A stretch of DNA of 64,000 nt from Platerodrilus igneus (GCA_036346225.1 JARFIW010001456.1:186001-250000), one strand, 5' to 3'; counted from the first letter of the stretch, positions 13,511-26,300 are shown. Program-made: numbers and translations. The notes: generated from the sequence alone by a model not told the origin.

Positions 13511-13512
<2 letters not shown>

Positions 13513-13934
13513 TTTGGAACGCAAACAACTATTCCACTTATAATAACTAACACTACATTTTCTTTCAGCTTCAATATTGATTTGGTTGTTAGATGGTTCA
13601 ATGTTATTCAGAGCGAATTTTTTGAGTGTTAGGATTTCTGCATTTTTCTTACGGCCAATCTAGAACTAACCACAGTGAAATTACAGTGGGACTTGAGTCT
13701 CGTTTACTCGCTCACCCCTGTGTCTCATTAAAGACCGCGTGAAGTTAGATTTCTGACCAGTCCGAAGTCTCCTCAAGGTTTTATTTCGGAACGGATAAAA
13801 TTACCATCTATAGTATACCTTCGAGAGAGTTTGAGTATACGTTTTGACATCTACTTGTACTCACAGCGTTTAAAATGAAAAACTTTTAATACTATCTATC
13901 AATGACGATCAACATTTTTAAAGAAGATGTCACA

Positions 13935-14860
13935 AATGCTGTCTTACTTATTCGACTCCTCTCATGTATCCGGTTCTAATTCTATACAACGCCCTTAGAA
14001 CGTTGTAAAACGCGATTTTAAAATGCGTTTTTGTACATAGTGCTAGTATAGTTAAGTTGGTTTATCTAGCACCCCGCCGTATACGACTGCAGCCCGCACT
14101 TCAGAATTCTTAAACATGGTGAAATTTTGGCTTAAGGTTTAGTGTATTTTTCTGTTTACTATACTTGTGTTGCTGTTTTGGAAGATAGATTTTTTTTTGT
14201 TGATTCTGCAATAAATTGCAAACTATGCTTTACCAAATACACGTTCACAATTCACGAACGATTATGCAATTATTCCTAAAGCTTGCGTTAGAGCACTATT
14301 TACTGTTTCCTTTTTTGTGTGCATTAATACGAACGTCAACAACTTGCTAGTTAATACTTGATTATGTTATTTAAAATTTTATGTTATATTCTTAAATCTT
14401 ACGATGTGCACGTCCCAAAGCCAGTAAAAATTATATGTATTCTGTGTAGTTTCTTCATGTACATGTAAGTATTCTTGTATGTATATATGTACCTATTATT
14501 TAGATAATAAGATTTTATTCTCGATATTTTCAAATGTTTAGGTGTTTTTGTATTATATGTAAATTGACACTTTGTTTACATTTCGTAAATGTGTGTTTTT
14601 GACGTTTGTAAATATTCTTTGAGAATTGTATGTTGGTAACATAGCTTTTACTGAAATTTTCATTTTTATTACTTTATTATTTATTACTTATTACTTTATC
14701 ACTCACCCCACTCTACGAGATTTTTTAACTAGCCCAAAATCTAATTTTTTTGAATTTTGATTCTTCCATTCTGTCTTTGTTTTGTTGCGTTATTCGGTGT
14801 AGGCAAATTTCTTTACTTACTTTGCCGCTTTCTTTTTTGTATGCACGGAACACCGTAACA
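13935..14860 (+). repeat. 5' LTR, second part
   Basis: Matches 18506-19420, including TAGTATAGTTAAGTTGGTT and the terminal CCGTAACA. Divergence is visible throughout. Confidence 0.8.
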
Positions 14861-14885
14861 TAAAAACGTATGCAAAGTGGGGCTA
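14861..14885 (+). promoter_or_regulatory. Degenerate primer-binding site
   Basis: Directly after the 5' LTR the sequence reads CGTATGCAAAGTGGGGC, which resembles the tRNA-Lys-type primer site seen at 47256-47273 with several mismatches. Its position is right, so it is probably a decayed primer site. Confidence 0.4.
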
Positions 14886-15387
14886 CAATTTTCGAAACCT
14901 TCCTGTTCTTAAAAGTTGCTCGATTTCCGACGCCGTTCTTTTTACTTAATAGTTTGTCGCCGATTTTTGGAAACCTCTATTCTTACCCAACATTTGGTCC
15001 CGAATTTACTGTACATACACCGTTTTGCCCTGATAAAAATTTCTTTGTTGAGTTTGTTTTAATGTTCCTTGTCCGTTACGTAGTGATTTACTGTAAATTT
15101 TTCTTTATGCCAAGTTACTATAATTGTGTTTTTGCGAAAAATTCGAGATTTTGAAAACAGTGGCACCCTATTTCTATTCTTAGATTCTATTTTGTTGCTC
15201 CAATTCGATTAATGTGCTTAGATTCTATTTTATAAGTCTTGTCAATTTTTTCTTTGACCGAATAGATAAGATTTCTCCTACGCCTACGGATAGATCAAAT
15301 ACTTCTTTTGTAATTTCTGCTGTTCGTATTCCAGTGTCTACTTCTACTCGTCAGGTCGTATATTTCAATTGCAATTAACCTGATAAT

Positions 15388-16032
15388 GTGTCGACATTGG
15401 ATTGCAGGCGTAAAAGAGTTAATCGTCGCAACTGTTCAAACTGTTATGCTACTACTTATAGGTCATCGAATAATACGCCGAATTCTGTCCTCAGCTCTAG
15501 GAGCCAAATTTCTTCTGCTTCTAATTCATCGTCCTCTTCTGAACTTCATCCTGGTGATCCTACTACTACTACTACCAAGATATACCCTTCTCCGACAAAT
15601 ATGACTCCGAATAAACTTTTTTCCGTCTCTAATTCTACGTCCTCATCAGTACCTTCTCCTGCTCGTCTTACTACCATCGCAGCAGATCCATTTCAGCCAT
15701 ATAAGCCTTCGAACTATAATATTAATTTCTACGGCTATTACGTTTCTACTTACCGAACACTCCCTACTAAGAACCAAATTTCTGCTATTTTTTGCGATTC
15801 GAACCATGATCAAACGGATCCTAAGTACTCAGTTGCATCTTCGACTGTTCCTTCTCCCCGAATTGAGCCCATTCTTCAAATCAGTGACTTACAGGTAACC
15901 ACTCAAGAGTTTATTCTTACTGCTTTAGCTGATTATATCAAAGAAACTCGTGTCGTGTCTGCAATAACGGATGTAGCTGAATTGACGATAACTTCTAATA
16001 CTGTTAGAGAAGGTCCTGTTAAAATTAGGTAA
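15388..16032 (+). CDS. Ser/Thr/Pro-rich protein of the LTR element, possible Gag relic
   Basis: The 214-codon frame begins MSTLDCRRKRVNRRNCSNC and continues with long Ser/Thr/Pro runs (SSRSQISSASNSSSSSEL, PTTTTTKIYPSP). Coding-like sequence in the same style extends beyond both ends through stops, up to about 16635 where KIFYADSEPEGVGRRN can be read in another frame. The paired cysteines followed by TTYRSSN resemble the end of the Gag of the intact gypsy element (ANCTRC...NYRSSR), so a Gag C-terminus is possible; this is inference from a short match. No enzyme domain is present. Confidence 0.4.
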   Translation: MSTLDCRRKRVNRRNCSNCYATTYRSSNNTPNSVLSSRSQISSASNSSSSSELHPGDPTTTTTKIYPSPTNMTPNKLFSVSNSTSSSVPSPARLTTIAADPFQPYKPSNYNINFYGYYVSTYRTLPTKNQISAIFCDSNHDQTDPKYSVASSTVPSPRIEPILQISDLQVTTQEFILTALADYIKETRVVSAITDVAELTITSNTVREGPVKIR

Positions 16033-17810
16033 CCCGTATCGTTAATGCATGTTGCTGTTGTCAAAGTTTTACACACTCCTGTTTCTTTATCTGCTGTTGT
16101 AGCGAAAGCAATTCTTATTATGTAAGAAATTATGCCTGCTTCAGCTTCTTCTGATAAAGTTCTACTTGATTATACTTCTTTATCTGACGTTGATAGAACG
16201 TAACCTGATTCTACTTCTTTATCTGATGTAGATGAAGGTATACTTGCTCCTGCTCCTTTATTTAACGTTGATAAAATTCTACATGATTCTGTTCTTTTTC
16301 CTAAGGTTTGATATTCCTATCTATAGTCAATGATATTTTTTCTTGAACATCATCTTTTTAATAACCAGTACTAGAAACAAACGGCTTCCATCCATAACGG
16401 TTACTGAGTTTCCTAAGCCACAACAACACTACTACCTCCTCAACCGCGTGTTACAATTACTACACCCTTTGTTCATCCTGATTTGCGGAAAACCGCCCGA
16501 CCAATGTCATCCTCTGCTTCTGGCACTCAACCAACGAAACCGGTTGACAAAGGAAATAGAAGGCAGAAAATATTCTATGCTGATTCAGAACCTGAAGGTG
16601 TAGGTCGACGTAATCGTAATGTTTTTGATCTTACTTGATCTTCTTACTGACGACGCGAACGTCTTAAACCCCATTACTAGTTCTCTTCGTCCCTAATTAC
16701 TATGCTGACTCCGCCCTGCCTTAGCATTTAATTCTTGAACTTTGGTTGTTCTTGTTTTATAAATAATTTTTTGTTCTGGTTGGTTTTCTTCATTTTCTTG
16801 GTCTTAATTTTTACTCATCTTTCCGCTCGCACATTACTCATCCAACCCTTTGTCGCTTCGAATTAAAATAGTACCACGGTAAGACTTGTCTGTTGTAAGA
16901 GGTGACTAAAGCGGTTCAACAGATACACAAGCACACTCACTCACACACATTTTTTCTTGCTTTTTTTGTTTTGTCCTCTTCTTGCAGGTTGAGTGCTGCT
17001 TTGTAATAATTTTTAGCTTTAGTTTTACTTCTCTGTTCTTTTTTATTCACTTTTCTTTCCCTCTCCTATTGCTGGTTTTCTTACGGTTAGTCCTCATACG
17101 GGTTTTATAAAAATTTTCGATCCACTTCCTATGGTAAGTACTTTCTAGACCTTATTTGTTTTTCGAAAATCACGGCTTAGTCAAGTTTCAGCCTAGTTAG
17201 CTATCTTTTTCAGTTCTTTGTTTAATGCGATTTTTTGTTACAACAGCTTGAAGTATTTAAATTTTTTCTATTTAGCATTCTTGTGTTCAATTGCTTACTT
17301 AGGGGCTGGACAGTTATTGTCTCCTTTTGGGTTGTACTGTTGGTTTTCTTCCTCGTCCCTTTTCTTACTTTTTGGTTTTTCACGAGAAACCAATTTCTTT
17401 TTCTGAGGTTGAAAACTTTGTTGTTTCTTAACTAGAGATATCCTTCCTCCAACGATATTTTTTGCAGTGTTAGGTCAATTCCATCTTTGTCCTCGAAGAT
17501 TGCTATCTTTTACTTTTCCTTTTCCTATGTACTATATACTTTTTGAGTTGGTCCGGTATACTAGTTCTTCGAGCCGGAAGAAAATTCTTTTGCTGATTTT
17601 TGAGTGTTTCTTGTACTTTTTTTTAGCGAATTTTCTTTTGGTTCATCCTATTAGTGTATATTGGTTTTTCGAACCGGATATAAGTTAAATTCTTTTGGCC
17701 TTTTTTTGCTTTTCTTTGAGTTTTTTAACGAATTTTGTTTACTTTATGCTATTCCTGTGCTGCCTGCTTCGTTGCTTTTGCTTCCTACCCCGAACTTTTA
17801 ATATTGCTAA

Positions 17811-17826
17811 GTGGAGGGAGGGAATT
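17811..17826 (+). promoter_or_regulatory. Polypurine tract of the LTR element
   Basis: GTGGAGGGAGGGAATT immediately precedes the TGTTATG start of the 3' LTR. This is the expected plus-strand primer position, and it sets the element on the plus strand. Confidence 0.7.
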
Positions 17827-19420
17827 TGTTATGTTAACTTTTTGAAATGGCGCGATTCTTCATTGGTTTTCAACTACTGTAATTAAGCGCCTTTTAAAAA
17901 CGCTAACCTATACCCTTTTATGTTATTCTAAAATTATACAAGTTCAATAAATACGTATTAGACAGTTTATAAGTTCTTTGAAGTAAGACTTTCGTTAAAC
18001 CGCTTCTAATGTGGTCAGAAGCTCACTTTATCAATTCCTTGTAACACATTTGTATAGTTGCTTGTTATTTCCAATAGTTTATCCTATGAAAAATGTTTGA
18101 GGCAACTGCTTTGTACAAATATAAAATGCTTTAATGAATTGGGTATCTACTGGTTTACAGTGAAATTCTATTTTGTTATCTATGAGTGTTCGGCCGCTCA
18201 AGTTTTATGGGTATTAAAATCAGTCTCCTAATTAAGTCGTTCCTGGTATCCCCGTAATGTGGATCGATAATAATACAAACTTCGATTCATCTCTAAAAAA
18301 ATAGGCAACTGATTTTCCTTGGCAGTATGCAAGATTGTATATTCGCTTGGTTGTATTAGAATATATTTTGCTCTCCCATGTCTGGATTATGTTTTGCTTG
18401 CTTTCGCAAACTATTTTACACCAATATTGGTGGGAATGGTTCTTCGTTACTTACCCCCGTCGTTCTCAAAGTTGTATAAATACAAGTTAAACTTTAGAAA
18501 GGCTGTCTTATTTATTCGACTCTTCTCATGTATACGATTCTAATTTTATACAATGCCCTTAGAGCTTGTAAAACGCGATTTTAAAATGCGTTTTCTACAT
18601 ATTACTAGTATAGTTAAGTTGGTTGATCCAGCACCCCGCCGTAAACGAGTGTAGCCCGCACTTCAGAATTCTTGAAGATGGTGCAAGCTTGGCTTAAGAT
18701 ACAGTCCATTTTTCTGTTTGCTTGAATTGTGTCGCTGTTTTGGAAGATATACACTTTTATTTGGTTGATTCCGCAATAAATTGCAGATTGTACGTTACAA
18801 ACTACATGCTCACAATGCACGAACGATTATACAATTATTTTTAGCGCTTGCGTAAGAGCACTATTTACTGTTTCCTTTTCTGTGTACATTAAAGCTAACG
18901 TCAACAACTTGCCACTTAATATTTGATTACGTTATTTAAATTTTTATGTTACGTTCGTAAATCTTACCAGTTGTACTTCTCAAAGCCGGTAAAAGTTATT
19001 GTAATTTCTTCTTGTACATATTTAGAGCTGCAACATCTAAGTATCCTTGCATGTATGTATTATTTACATAACAAGATTGTATTCTCGATATTTTAGAATG
19101 TTTAGGTTTATACTGTATTATAGGTAAATTGACGCTTTATTTACGTTACGTTAAACGAACTATTACGTAGTTGTGTTCTCGACTTTGTAAATATTTCTTT
19201 AGGACTGTATATTGGTAATATAGTTTTTTTTACTGAGGTTTACAATTTTTTTTCTGTATCGTCCATCCCACTTTACAACGTTTTTGAACTAGCTCGAAAT
19301 CTAATTAGTTTAGATTTTGATTCTACAATTCTATCCTTGTTTTGTTGCGGTATTCGGTGCAGGCGATTTTCTTTACTTACTTCACTACTTTCTTTCTTGT
19401 CTGCACAGAATGCCGTAACA
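17827..19420 (+). repeat. 3' LTR of the non-autonomous element
   Basis: A 1,594-bp repeat starting TGTTATG and ending CCGTAACA. It is uninterrupted and serves as the reference for reading the split 5' copy. Confidence 0.75.
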
Positions 19421-20682
19421 AAGTGCGCACTTTTGCCATATCCTACTCTACATCATTATACAATTAAAATAAAATCGGGTTTGAAAGAAAACTGAAAAAA
19501 GTCGAGAACGAAAGAGAGGAGAGGCAAATTATAGCGAAGACGAGTAACATCGAACAAACGAACAACTAAATTACAAATAAGAGTATCTAAGGTTTGAAGT
19601 AAAGACAGCACAGCTACTAAACCAGAAAAGACCAACAAGTAATAAACACAATCCATATATGATATGTGCAAATGCATGCAGAGTGGGATTTACCAAAATG
19701 CTAGAAAGGCTAACCTAGGGTGGCAAATTTTAGGGGACAGCAAATGTTGGAGTTAAAGAAAATAAATAATAGAATGTACTCTAGACAAATTAAAATCATA
19801 TACGACGCATCGATCGCGTTTACTAAAGTTCAAATTTTATTTCTTTACTAAGCAAGACGACACCCGGTTACCTGCGCGTGAAAAATGTTGTCATTTTTGT
19901 AATTTTGTAATACCATCTTCTATTAATCAACTATTTAGTTACTATTTACTATTTATTTACATATTTCACAATTTATATATCATTCAAGTTAACAAGAAAT
20001 ATAAAGGTAAACTCATTTTAGTTTGTGGGTATATTAAATATCGTTTACCAGCAGTAGAAACAAAAAGCGAAAATTATTGTAGATGAGGGGAGGCAAAATA
20101 TTTCCAGCGTAGGGGCGGCAAATTCGTAAATCCGCCTCTGAATGCACGAACAGAAAATGCGCATGTTGAACATTAAATAGAAAATTGCAAACATGTGAGT
20201 CAGATAAAGGAAAAGAATTCAGACAAGTGATCAATGATTACGAAAAGTACTCTGAAATTGATCGACGAATCCAAACTTTAATTGTAAGAAAAATCTGTTT
20301 GTATGGACTGTGAAAAATTGATACCTGAACTTTTTGTACAAGAAGGTGATGACATAAAAAATACGACGCCTGCGATTGTTTGTACATTTATGTAACTTGA
20401 TAATGAGTGAAACACAGCTATTCTAAGACTATCTGGAAATGTAATCGATCCGCTCTAAACCAGAAGTTTTATCATCAGTTAAAATTAGTTTGGATAACAG
20501 CTAGCATCTCGTAATAATTCTACAGTGGGTTTTTTCGGTTGAAGGTTATTGTGCAATAGATAAAGAAAGCTAGATACAAAAGTCAATAATTCGTTAGCAC
20601 ATTTCCTAACAATGTTTAGAAATGAGAAAATATTACGTAACACAGAAATGTATCTCGATTTTTACGTGTTTGAAGTAGTGCA
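19421..20682. other. No recognisable feature
   Basis: AT-rich sequence without motif-bearing frames, RNA genes or clear repeats. Confidence 0.5.
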
Positions 20683-21020
20683 ATGGCCACCTCTAGCTAC
20701 AGTAAGGAAGAGTTAAAAGCAATCTACAAAGAATCGGAAGACATACCAAGATACGTAAACGTACATGAAAATTTAATAATTACGTGAGATTTCAATGCAG
20801 TTGTAGGTGAGGATAGGGAAGCAGCGGTAGTTGGTTTATTTGGTTTAGGCACGAGAAACGGCAGAGAAAATAGATTGGTAGAATTTGGCTACAAAAACAA
20901 ACACATTATTTCAACATCATGCTAGAAAACTATACACGTGGAAGATGCCAGGAGATATACGAAGATATCAAATAGATTACATTCTTGTTAGACAACGGTA
21001 TGGGAATCAAATAAAAGAAG
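20683..21020 (+). pseudogene. RTE-like LINE endonuclease fragment
   Basis: On the plus strand the sequence reads through YSKEELKAIYKESEDIPRYV and then DFNAVVGE, the catalytic core block of apurinic-type endonucleases. GLGTRNGRENRLVEF and KTIHVED/YTWKMPGD...YQIDYILV-type sequence follow in a shifted frame. One in-frame TGA precedes DFN and a frameshift lies near 20915. This corresponds to the domain that nicks target DNA for target-primed reverse transcription. It stops abruptly near 21020 where unrelated sequence begins. It may belong to the same family as the reverse transcriptase piece at 7600-9000. Confidence 0.72.
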
Positions 21021-22929
21021 CTGGATCGTTGAGTATCTTCTGAACATGCTCTCCAAATTTGAACACCACGGCTAACTCTGCTCACTGCGTCCTCCTAGAT
21101 ACTCACCCCTGTTACTCATTTTTCCAACAACCTTTGTAGTTAATAATAAAAAAAGATTTCGACAAAACAAACAACCCTTTTATTTTGCTAACATACAAGA
21201 TCAATTCTCATAATTTCAAGTTACAGTTAATATTCATGTTACAACATTTCATACTTCTATTTAACTGACAAACATCAATCTAAAATCTCCATAAATTTTT
21301 ATGTACCTCAACATATCATATTTTATTAAAAATAGATGGGCCTATCCTCTACCCTTACTTTACTTCCCAGGTCTATGTTGAGCTCAGTATAAACCTTGTT
21401 ATTTCCTGTGCATAAAATTTTGCATTTTTCAAATTATACCAAAGACCCGTTTACTTCTTACATTAAAAACATGTTATTCACGTATTTACACCTTCAGATT
21501 AATAATAGAAAATCGTCCTTTACATGTGTCCATAAAATTAAATTTTTGTTTATAAAAATTTTCACCAAAAATTAATAACCAAATCACTCATAAATCAAAA
21601 CAACTAAGCACCAGCACAACAGTTTCAATAACAAAAATCGTTACCAGGATTATTCTTTCCGATTACCACCTCCATAGATGACTTTTCACCAGGCTGCTAG
21701 GCTCCATTTTATTCGTTCGTCCAAGTCATTATAAAAATGTCGCCTTCCATCCGACTGCACGTACAATAACCAAATCAGACCTCTTCGTCTGGTTAATGTG
21801 CTACCAGCACCTTCGTTCAAACTATAAATACTTCTACTTACGTAGCATCCAGCTTTTAATTATTATAATTAATTTTACTTAAGCCCGTTAATTACGTTGC
21901 ACCCACTTGTGCATTATAAACACTTGTAATAACTTTTGGCGGACTGCACTGTACGCGGTATTAAAAAGCTTGGATGTTTTCAAATTACCATCGAGAAGTC
22001 AAATGATAAAAGCGAAATATAAAAGCGAAAAATCAGAAAGAGCCAAACTAACTTCAACCTTCCTTATATGTTCTCAGCCCCACTTAGTTTGCACGTATTT
22101 TCATCACCCATTCATTGAAAACTTTCAAACTGCCACAACACTCCTACAAATTTGCCAGATACACATGTAACGAACTTTCCAAACCGAGAAATCGTTCACT
22201 CCACTTCGATTTTACTACAAAACACTCCATACGTTTTCTAACTGTTTCAATTTACCGTGAATTTTGTCCTCTCCAAACAAATCCAATGCACGCCCCTTAT
22301 GTGCGCGTCTATATCGTTATTGCAGTCCTTCTTTTATAACAACTTTTCTTGCCTTTGTCTTTCTTATTGTCCCACTATTACCATGTTGTTAACGGTTAAA
22401 GCTCCCTTCCTATTTGAAAAATCGATATTATGTAACACAAACCTGCTGCATCTGCGACTTCCTATTAGCCTCTACAAATATACTTGTTTACCACGCGCTT
22501 GAAAGATGTTTGTCATGTGCCCATTTGTTATTTTCATCTCACTTTGTTACGTTCTAAAGATTCTTTGTCGCCTAATCCTATCGATCTGTTTTTAAATTAG
22601 TTGTGTCATTATAAACCTTGAGTCTGTCCGTTGGCATAATACTACGAATTGTATTCTAAACGTTTTCTAGCTTTAGCAAGAATTACTTATCTATCCCAAG
22701 CTTGTGTTCTTTGAAATCCTTGACTTCTTTAACCTGTTTGTACACTCCTACTTGGTAGCTTTTCCACGAATGCTTTAATTTATAATTTTTAAATAAATGT
22801 ACGTCGTTTAACTTTACGTATACAAATTAAACCTACATTGTAACATGTAATTTTGTCCCAAATTAAAGCTTTTCAAATAAATTATTGATTTTTACGTACA
22901 GGGTCATTAAATAAATAAACGCTTAGTGT
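21021..22929. other. No gene recognised; probable repeat DNA
   Basis: Open frames here are short and lack motifs. A CTCACCCCTGT-containing patch (about 21105) and the general layout resemble parts of the insert at 10094-13934. No ends or target duplications could be set. Confidence 0.4.
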
Positions 22930-23440
22930 TAATGTCTTTGGAAAATCTTGTCGTCTCACCATAACAATCCACAATGGCAGTAAAACCGCACATGATGTGG
23001 CAGCAGTAGCAGCAGTCAAACTTAAATGTGATTTTATATTAATCAGTAAACCGAATGTATTGATAGCACTAAATAGAAACATGTATGACAACAGAAACAA
23101 AACCGCGATGATAATTAAAAGAAACAGTAGACATCGGGTAACAGACGTAATAGAAGGAAGCTGCTTTGTGGATAGCCCTAATTGTGGCGCAGAACAGTTC
23201 GGGATATGTTTAAAAGAAATACATGCAGCAGTAAGGAAACAATGTAAAGAATGTATTGTTGGAGAAGAATTCAATCAATGCTAAAAATGCGGTCTGGTGA
23301 GACAAGGTAACGAACGAGAGAAAGGGATGGTTTTACGAATGGGTACAAACCCTAGAACTGGATATCTTGAATGATAGTCAAGAGCCTACTCTAATTGGAA
23401 CAAATGGAGTCTCACACGTTAATATTACCATGGTTAGTAG
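22930..23440 (+). pseudogene. R1-like LINE endonuclease domain, broken
   Basis: The frame at 22997-23284 carries KLKCDFILISKPNVLIALNR, the FILISEPN-type block of R1-clade endonucleases, then TAMIIKRNSRHR, SPNCGAEQFG and a CIVGEEFNQ segment corresponding to the usual GDFN catalytic block with substitutions (the Asp is replaced by Glu). KTAHDV just upstream is in frame. Coding sequence continues after a stop with NDSQEPTLIGTNGVSHV. The domain is cut at about 23440 by an antisense insertion, and the reverse transcriptase resumes at about 23830. Confidence 0.68.
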
Positions 23441-23829
23441 TCATCATTATTTTGTTTTCGGCCTTACTTAAGGTCGATTTGACGCAGCTTTAACTTCTTT
23501 TGTCTTCTGTGCTAATCTAAAAAGTTTTGCATACCCTTCACAACCTAAATTTCTAATAATTTGACTAACATAGGTTGGTCTAGGTCTTCCTATACTCTTC
23601 TATCATTTTCTTATCTACTTGGCTCTACATAGATATTAGCAACCTGATGGTTATCCCCTCCAAAAAAGGAAAAGTGTTAAATTATATGTTATGGTAAGGC
23701 TAAAGCAGCGAATGGCTATTAACATGCCAGACCGCTTTCTAATTGTGAGTTATGTCATGGTGACATTTAGCTAACTGATTTTTATTTATTTATTTTTTTT
23801 TAGTAGTGGAATCTTGGAATAAGACTTTA
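23441..23829 (-). mobile_element. Antisense insertion carrying an RTE-like LINE tail
   Basis: On the minus strand 23605-23468 reads GRPRPTYVSQIIRN...GYAKLFRLAQKT...AASNRP followed by a stop. This is the same C-terminal tail type as at 8870-8999. It separates the endonuclease from the reverse transcriptase of the R1-like LINE, so it inserted later. No target duplication was identified. Confidence 0.6.
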
Positions 23830-26022
23830 AATGGCAGGTATTAAAAAAAGAATCGTGCAGTGAACATCGATACGTACTACTAAATCTGGAAGAACGCAGT
23901 TACAAACCGATGTGGATCAGAGCAACTGATAAAATATTTCAGAACTATCTGCAAAACTCTGGAACTAACCAAAATGAGCATAAAAGACATTACTGAAAAA
24001 CTTATGCTAGCCTATAAGAAAACAAGAGCTAGGATAAGAGTTAATCCAGGGGGAAAATGCTTTATTGGTAGAGTGAAGAAGTGACGCCATTAATAAAAGA
24101 GAAAAGAAGGTTGAGAAGGAGATACCACAGGGCCAGAAAGGGTTCGCAAGAGTGAGCCACAAGACTAGCAGAATATAAAGAAGCTAGGAAAAAATTTAAA
24201 TTCGGTATTGTAGACGTAAAAAAGAAATGTTGGCAAGAGTTATGTATCAAACTAGACAACGATATATTCGGGAATGCGTATGCAATCATTCGGAATCAGT
24301 TAAAAGTTAGATGCTCAAAACCAGATCTAATTAGTGCACGGAAACTAGAGCTATTCCAAGAACTGTTTTGGAGAAGAAGGAAGACCTATAAAACATAGCA
24401 GTAAACGGAAAACGGCGACAACTTCAAGAGCATACCCGAGATTTCTTCCAACCATTTACATTGGAGGAGAATAAGGATGCGTGTAGAAACGTAAGAACAG
24501 GCAAAGCACCAGGGACTGATGGCATACTTTCAGAAGTGATAAAAATCATAGTAGAAACAGAACTAGAGAACTTTCTAAAACTCTTCAATAAGTACTTGAA
24601 ACAAAGGAGGTTCTCGGAAGAGTGGAAAGAGGCAAAATTAATACTGGTTTAGAAATAAAAACAGGCACAGCAGAAACAAAAAAGTATAGATCTATTTGTC
24701 TTCTAAACGTTTTAGGAAAGATGTTTGAAAGTTTATTAAGCACACGACTTCTGGAAGAAATAGATAGGAATGGAGGGTTCCATATAAACCAGTATGGCTA
24801 CAGAAAAGGAAGAACGATTACACATGCAGTAGAGAAAATACTTTCACTAGGAACAAAACGTGTGGGAAAGAAGAAAATGGTGTGGATTAGTGCTGATCGA
24901 CATTCGAAATGCATTCAACATGGCATTTTAGGAGAAGGTCATCGAAGGACTTAACAACAAGGACGTGTCAAAATACCTTAGCAAGCGCACTGTAAAAATA
25001 GACCAAAAACAACGTCGTGAAGTAGGAGCAGGAGTACCACAGGAATCGGTGTTAGGACCGACACTGTGGAATGTACTGTATGACAAAATCATGGCTACAA
25101 AAGTACCAGATAGGGTAGAGTTAATATGCTATCTGACGATCTCGCGATTTTAAATCCTGCCAAGGATGATAAACAATTCAAAATGATGGTAAGTCAAACT
25201 ATTAGGTCTGTAGTGCTCTGGCTAAGAAGTAAGGAGCTGGAAATGGCGCCAGAAAAGACAAAAACAATAGTGTTTAACCTAAGTCATAAAACAAAAAGTT
25301 AGATTTGTAATTGATGAACATCTAGTAGAACCCAGTAAAACGGCAAAATACTTAGGAGTAAATATTGATTATGGACACACTTTCTCTAGCCATGTATATA
25401 AAACTGTCGAAAAAACCAAGGCAATAATGAAAGCACTTGCCGTCATGCTACCTAATATTGAAGGTCCGCGAGAAATGAAAAGGAGAGTGCTTTGCATGGC
25501 AATGCAGTCGGCATTACTTTATGCAGCACCCGTTTGGAAAAATGCCTTGCAAATTAAAAAATGTAAAGACGAATTAAGTAAATGCCAAAGAATTTTAGAA
25601 GTTCAAGTAAGCAGAGCTTACAGAACAGTCGCGACAGAAACACTAATGGTTATAGGAGGTATCTTTTCGATACATCTTCTAATATGGCAAAGAGCAGCAC
25701 GCCACAAAATATTAAAGGAAGACCCAGAAAGTAACAAAGCGGAAGTCAAATCCGAAATGAGAGAAGAGCACTGGAGAAGATGGCAAGCTGAGTGGGAAAA
25801 ATCAGCAAAAAGAAGGTGGACTGCTAAACTGATCCCGAACATTAGAACGTGGGCGACTCGTAAATATGGAGAAACGAGTTTCCATTTAACGCAGGTTTTA
25901 AGTGGACATGGTTGCTATGGGAAATATCTACACAAAATAAAGAAGCAGACAACAGTGCAATGCTGGTTTTGTCTAAAGTCAAACCACAACGTAGCACATA
26001 CATTGTTTATATGTTCACGCTA
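23830..26022 (+). pseudogene. R1-like LINE reverse transcriptase and C-terminal domain, broken
   Basis: The order of motifs on the plus strand is as in R1/LOA-type elements. The pre-RT linker is followed by RTGKAPGTDGILSEVIK (24490), AETKKYRSICLLNVLGKMFE (24670), HINQYGYRKGRTITHAVEKI, and the palm block GVPQESVLGPTLWNVLYDKI (25030). The YADD block is destroyed by a frameshift (ICYL...). A long frame at 25427-26022 has MQSALLYAAPVWKNAL, VSRAYRTVATETLMVI, WQAEWEKSAKRRWTAKLIPN, LSGHGCYGKYLHK and a CWFC zinc-knuckle start. Several frameshifts and stops make it inactive. It should be joined to 22930-23440 as one element. Confidence 0.85.
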
Positions 26023-26300
26023 AGAAAAAGAAAGATTGACATTAGAAATCTTGATTTGAGAGAAAATTAAAGACACTAACCTGGTACAAATTATGTTAAA
26101 AAGTAAAGACAATTGGGACAGAATAGTGGTATTTGTAAAAACAGTAATGCTAACAAAAGAAATCGAAGGAAGAAACAAAAAAAAAAGAACCTCGAAAAAA
26201 TGCCTATTGGTGGTCCCGAGGCTACTTGTCACCAGCGGGAAGAAAGAGAAGGGTTTAGTTGGCCAGTATGAGTTCCCGGGGAGGGCCTGGTAAGGTGAGT
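26023..26300 (+). other. Probable 3' untranslated region of the R1-like LINE
   Basis: The reading frame continues in pieces (KDNWDRIVVFVKTVMLTKE near 26100) before dissolving. The exact 3' end is not marked by a poly(A) tail. Confidence 0.4.

Larger units (their letters stand above)
10094..13934. other. Foreign DNA inserted in the 5' LTR
   Basis: This interval is absent from the 3' LTR copy, where the flanks join directly. It contains two (AT)n tracts, a GC-richer patch at 11375-11470 and short tandem repeats before a TATA box (12407-12525). No protein motif was found on either strand, and no clear target duplication. Parts (CTCACCCCTGT near 13709) recur near 21105, so it may include copies of a repeat family that also occurs at 21020-22900. 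Confidence 0.55.
9542..19420 (+). mobile_element. Old non-autonomous gypsy-like LTR element, with an insertion in its 5' LTR
   Basis: The 3' LTR (17827-19420) matches 9542-10093 plus 13935-14860 in direct orientation, so the left LTR is split by about 3.84 kb. The LTRs end in CGTAACA; the 3' LTR begins TGTTATG after a purine tract. The internal region (14861-17826) has a Ser/Thr/Pro-rich frame but no protease, reverse transcriptase or integrase. The layout (1.6-kb LTR, TGTTA...TAACA ends, purine tract ending GGAATT) parallels the intact gypsy element at 39817-59155. The two LTRs differ at many positions, so the copy is old. Confidence 0.72.

Noticed and set aside
14870..15154. 94-codon frame directly after the 5' LTR as a gene
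   Set aside because: It overlaps the primer-site region, has no motif, and its Phe-rich content reflects T-rich DNA.
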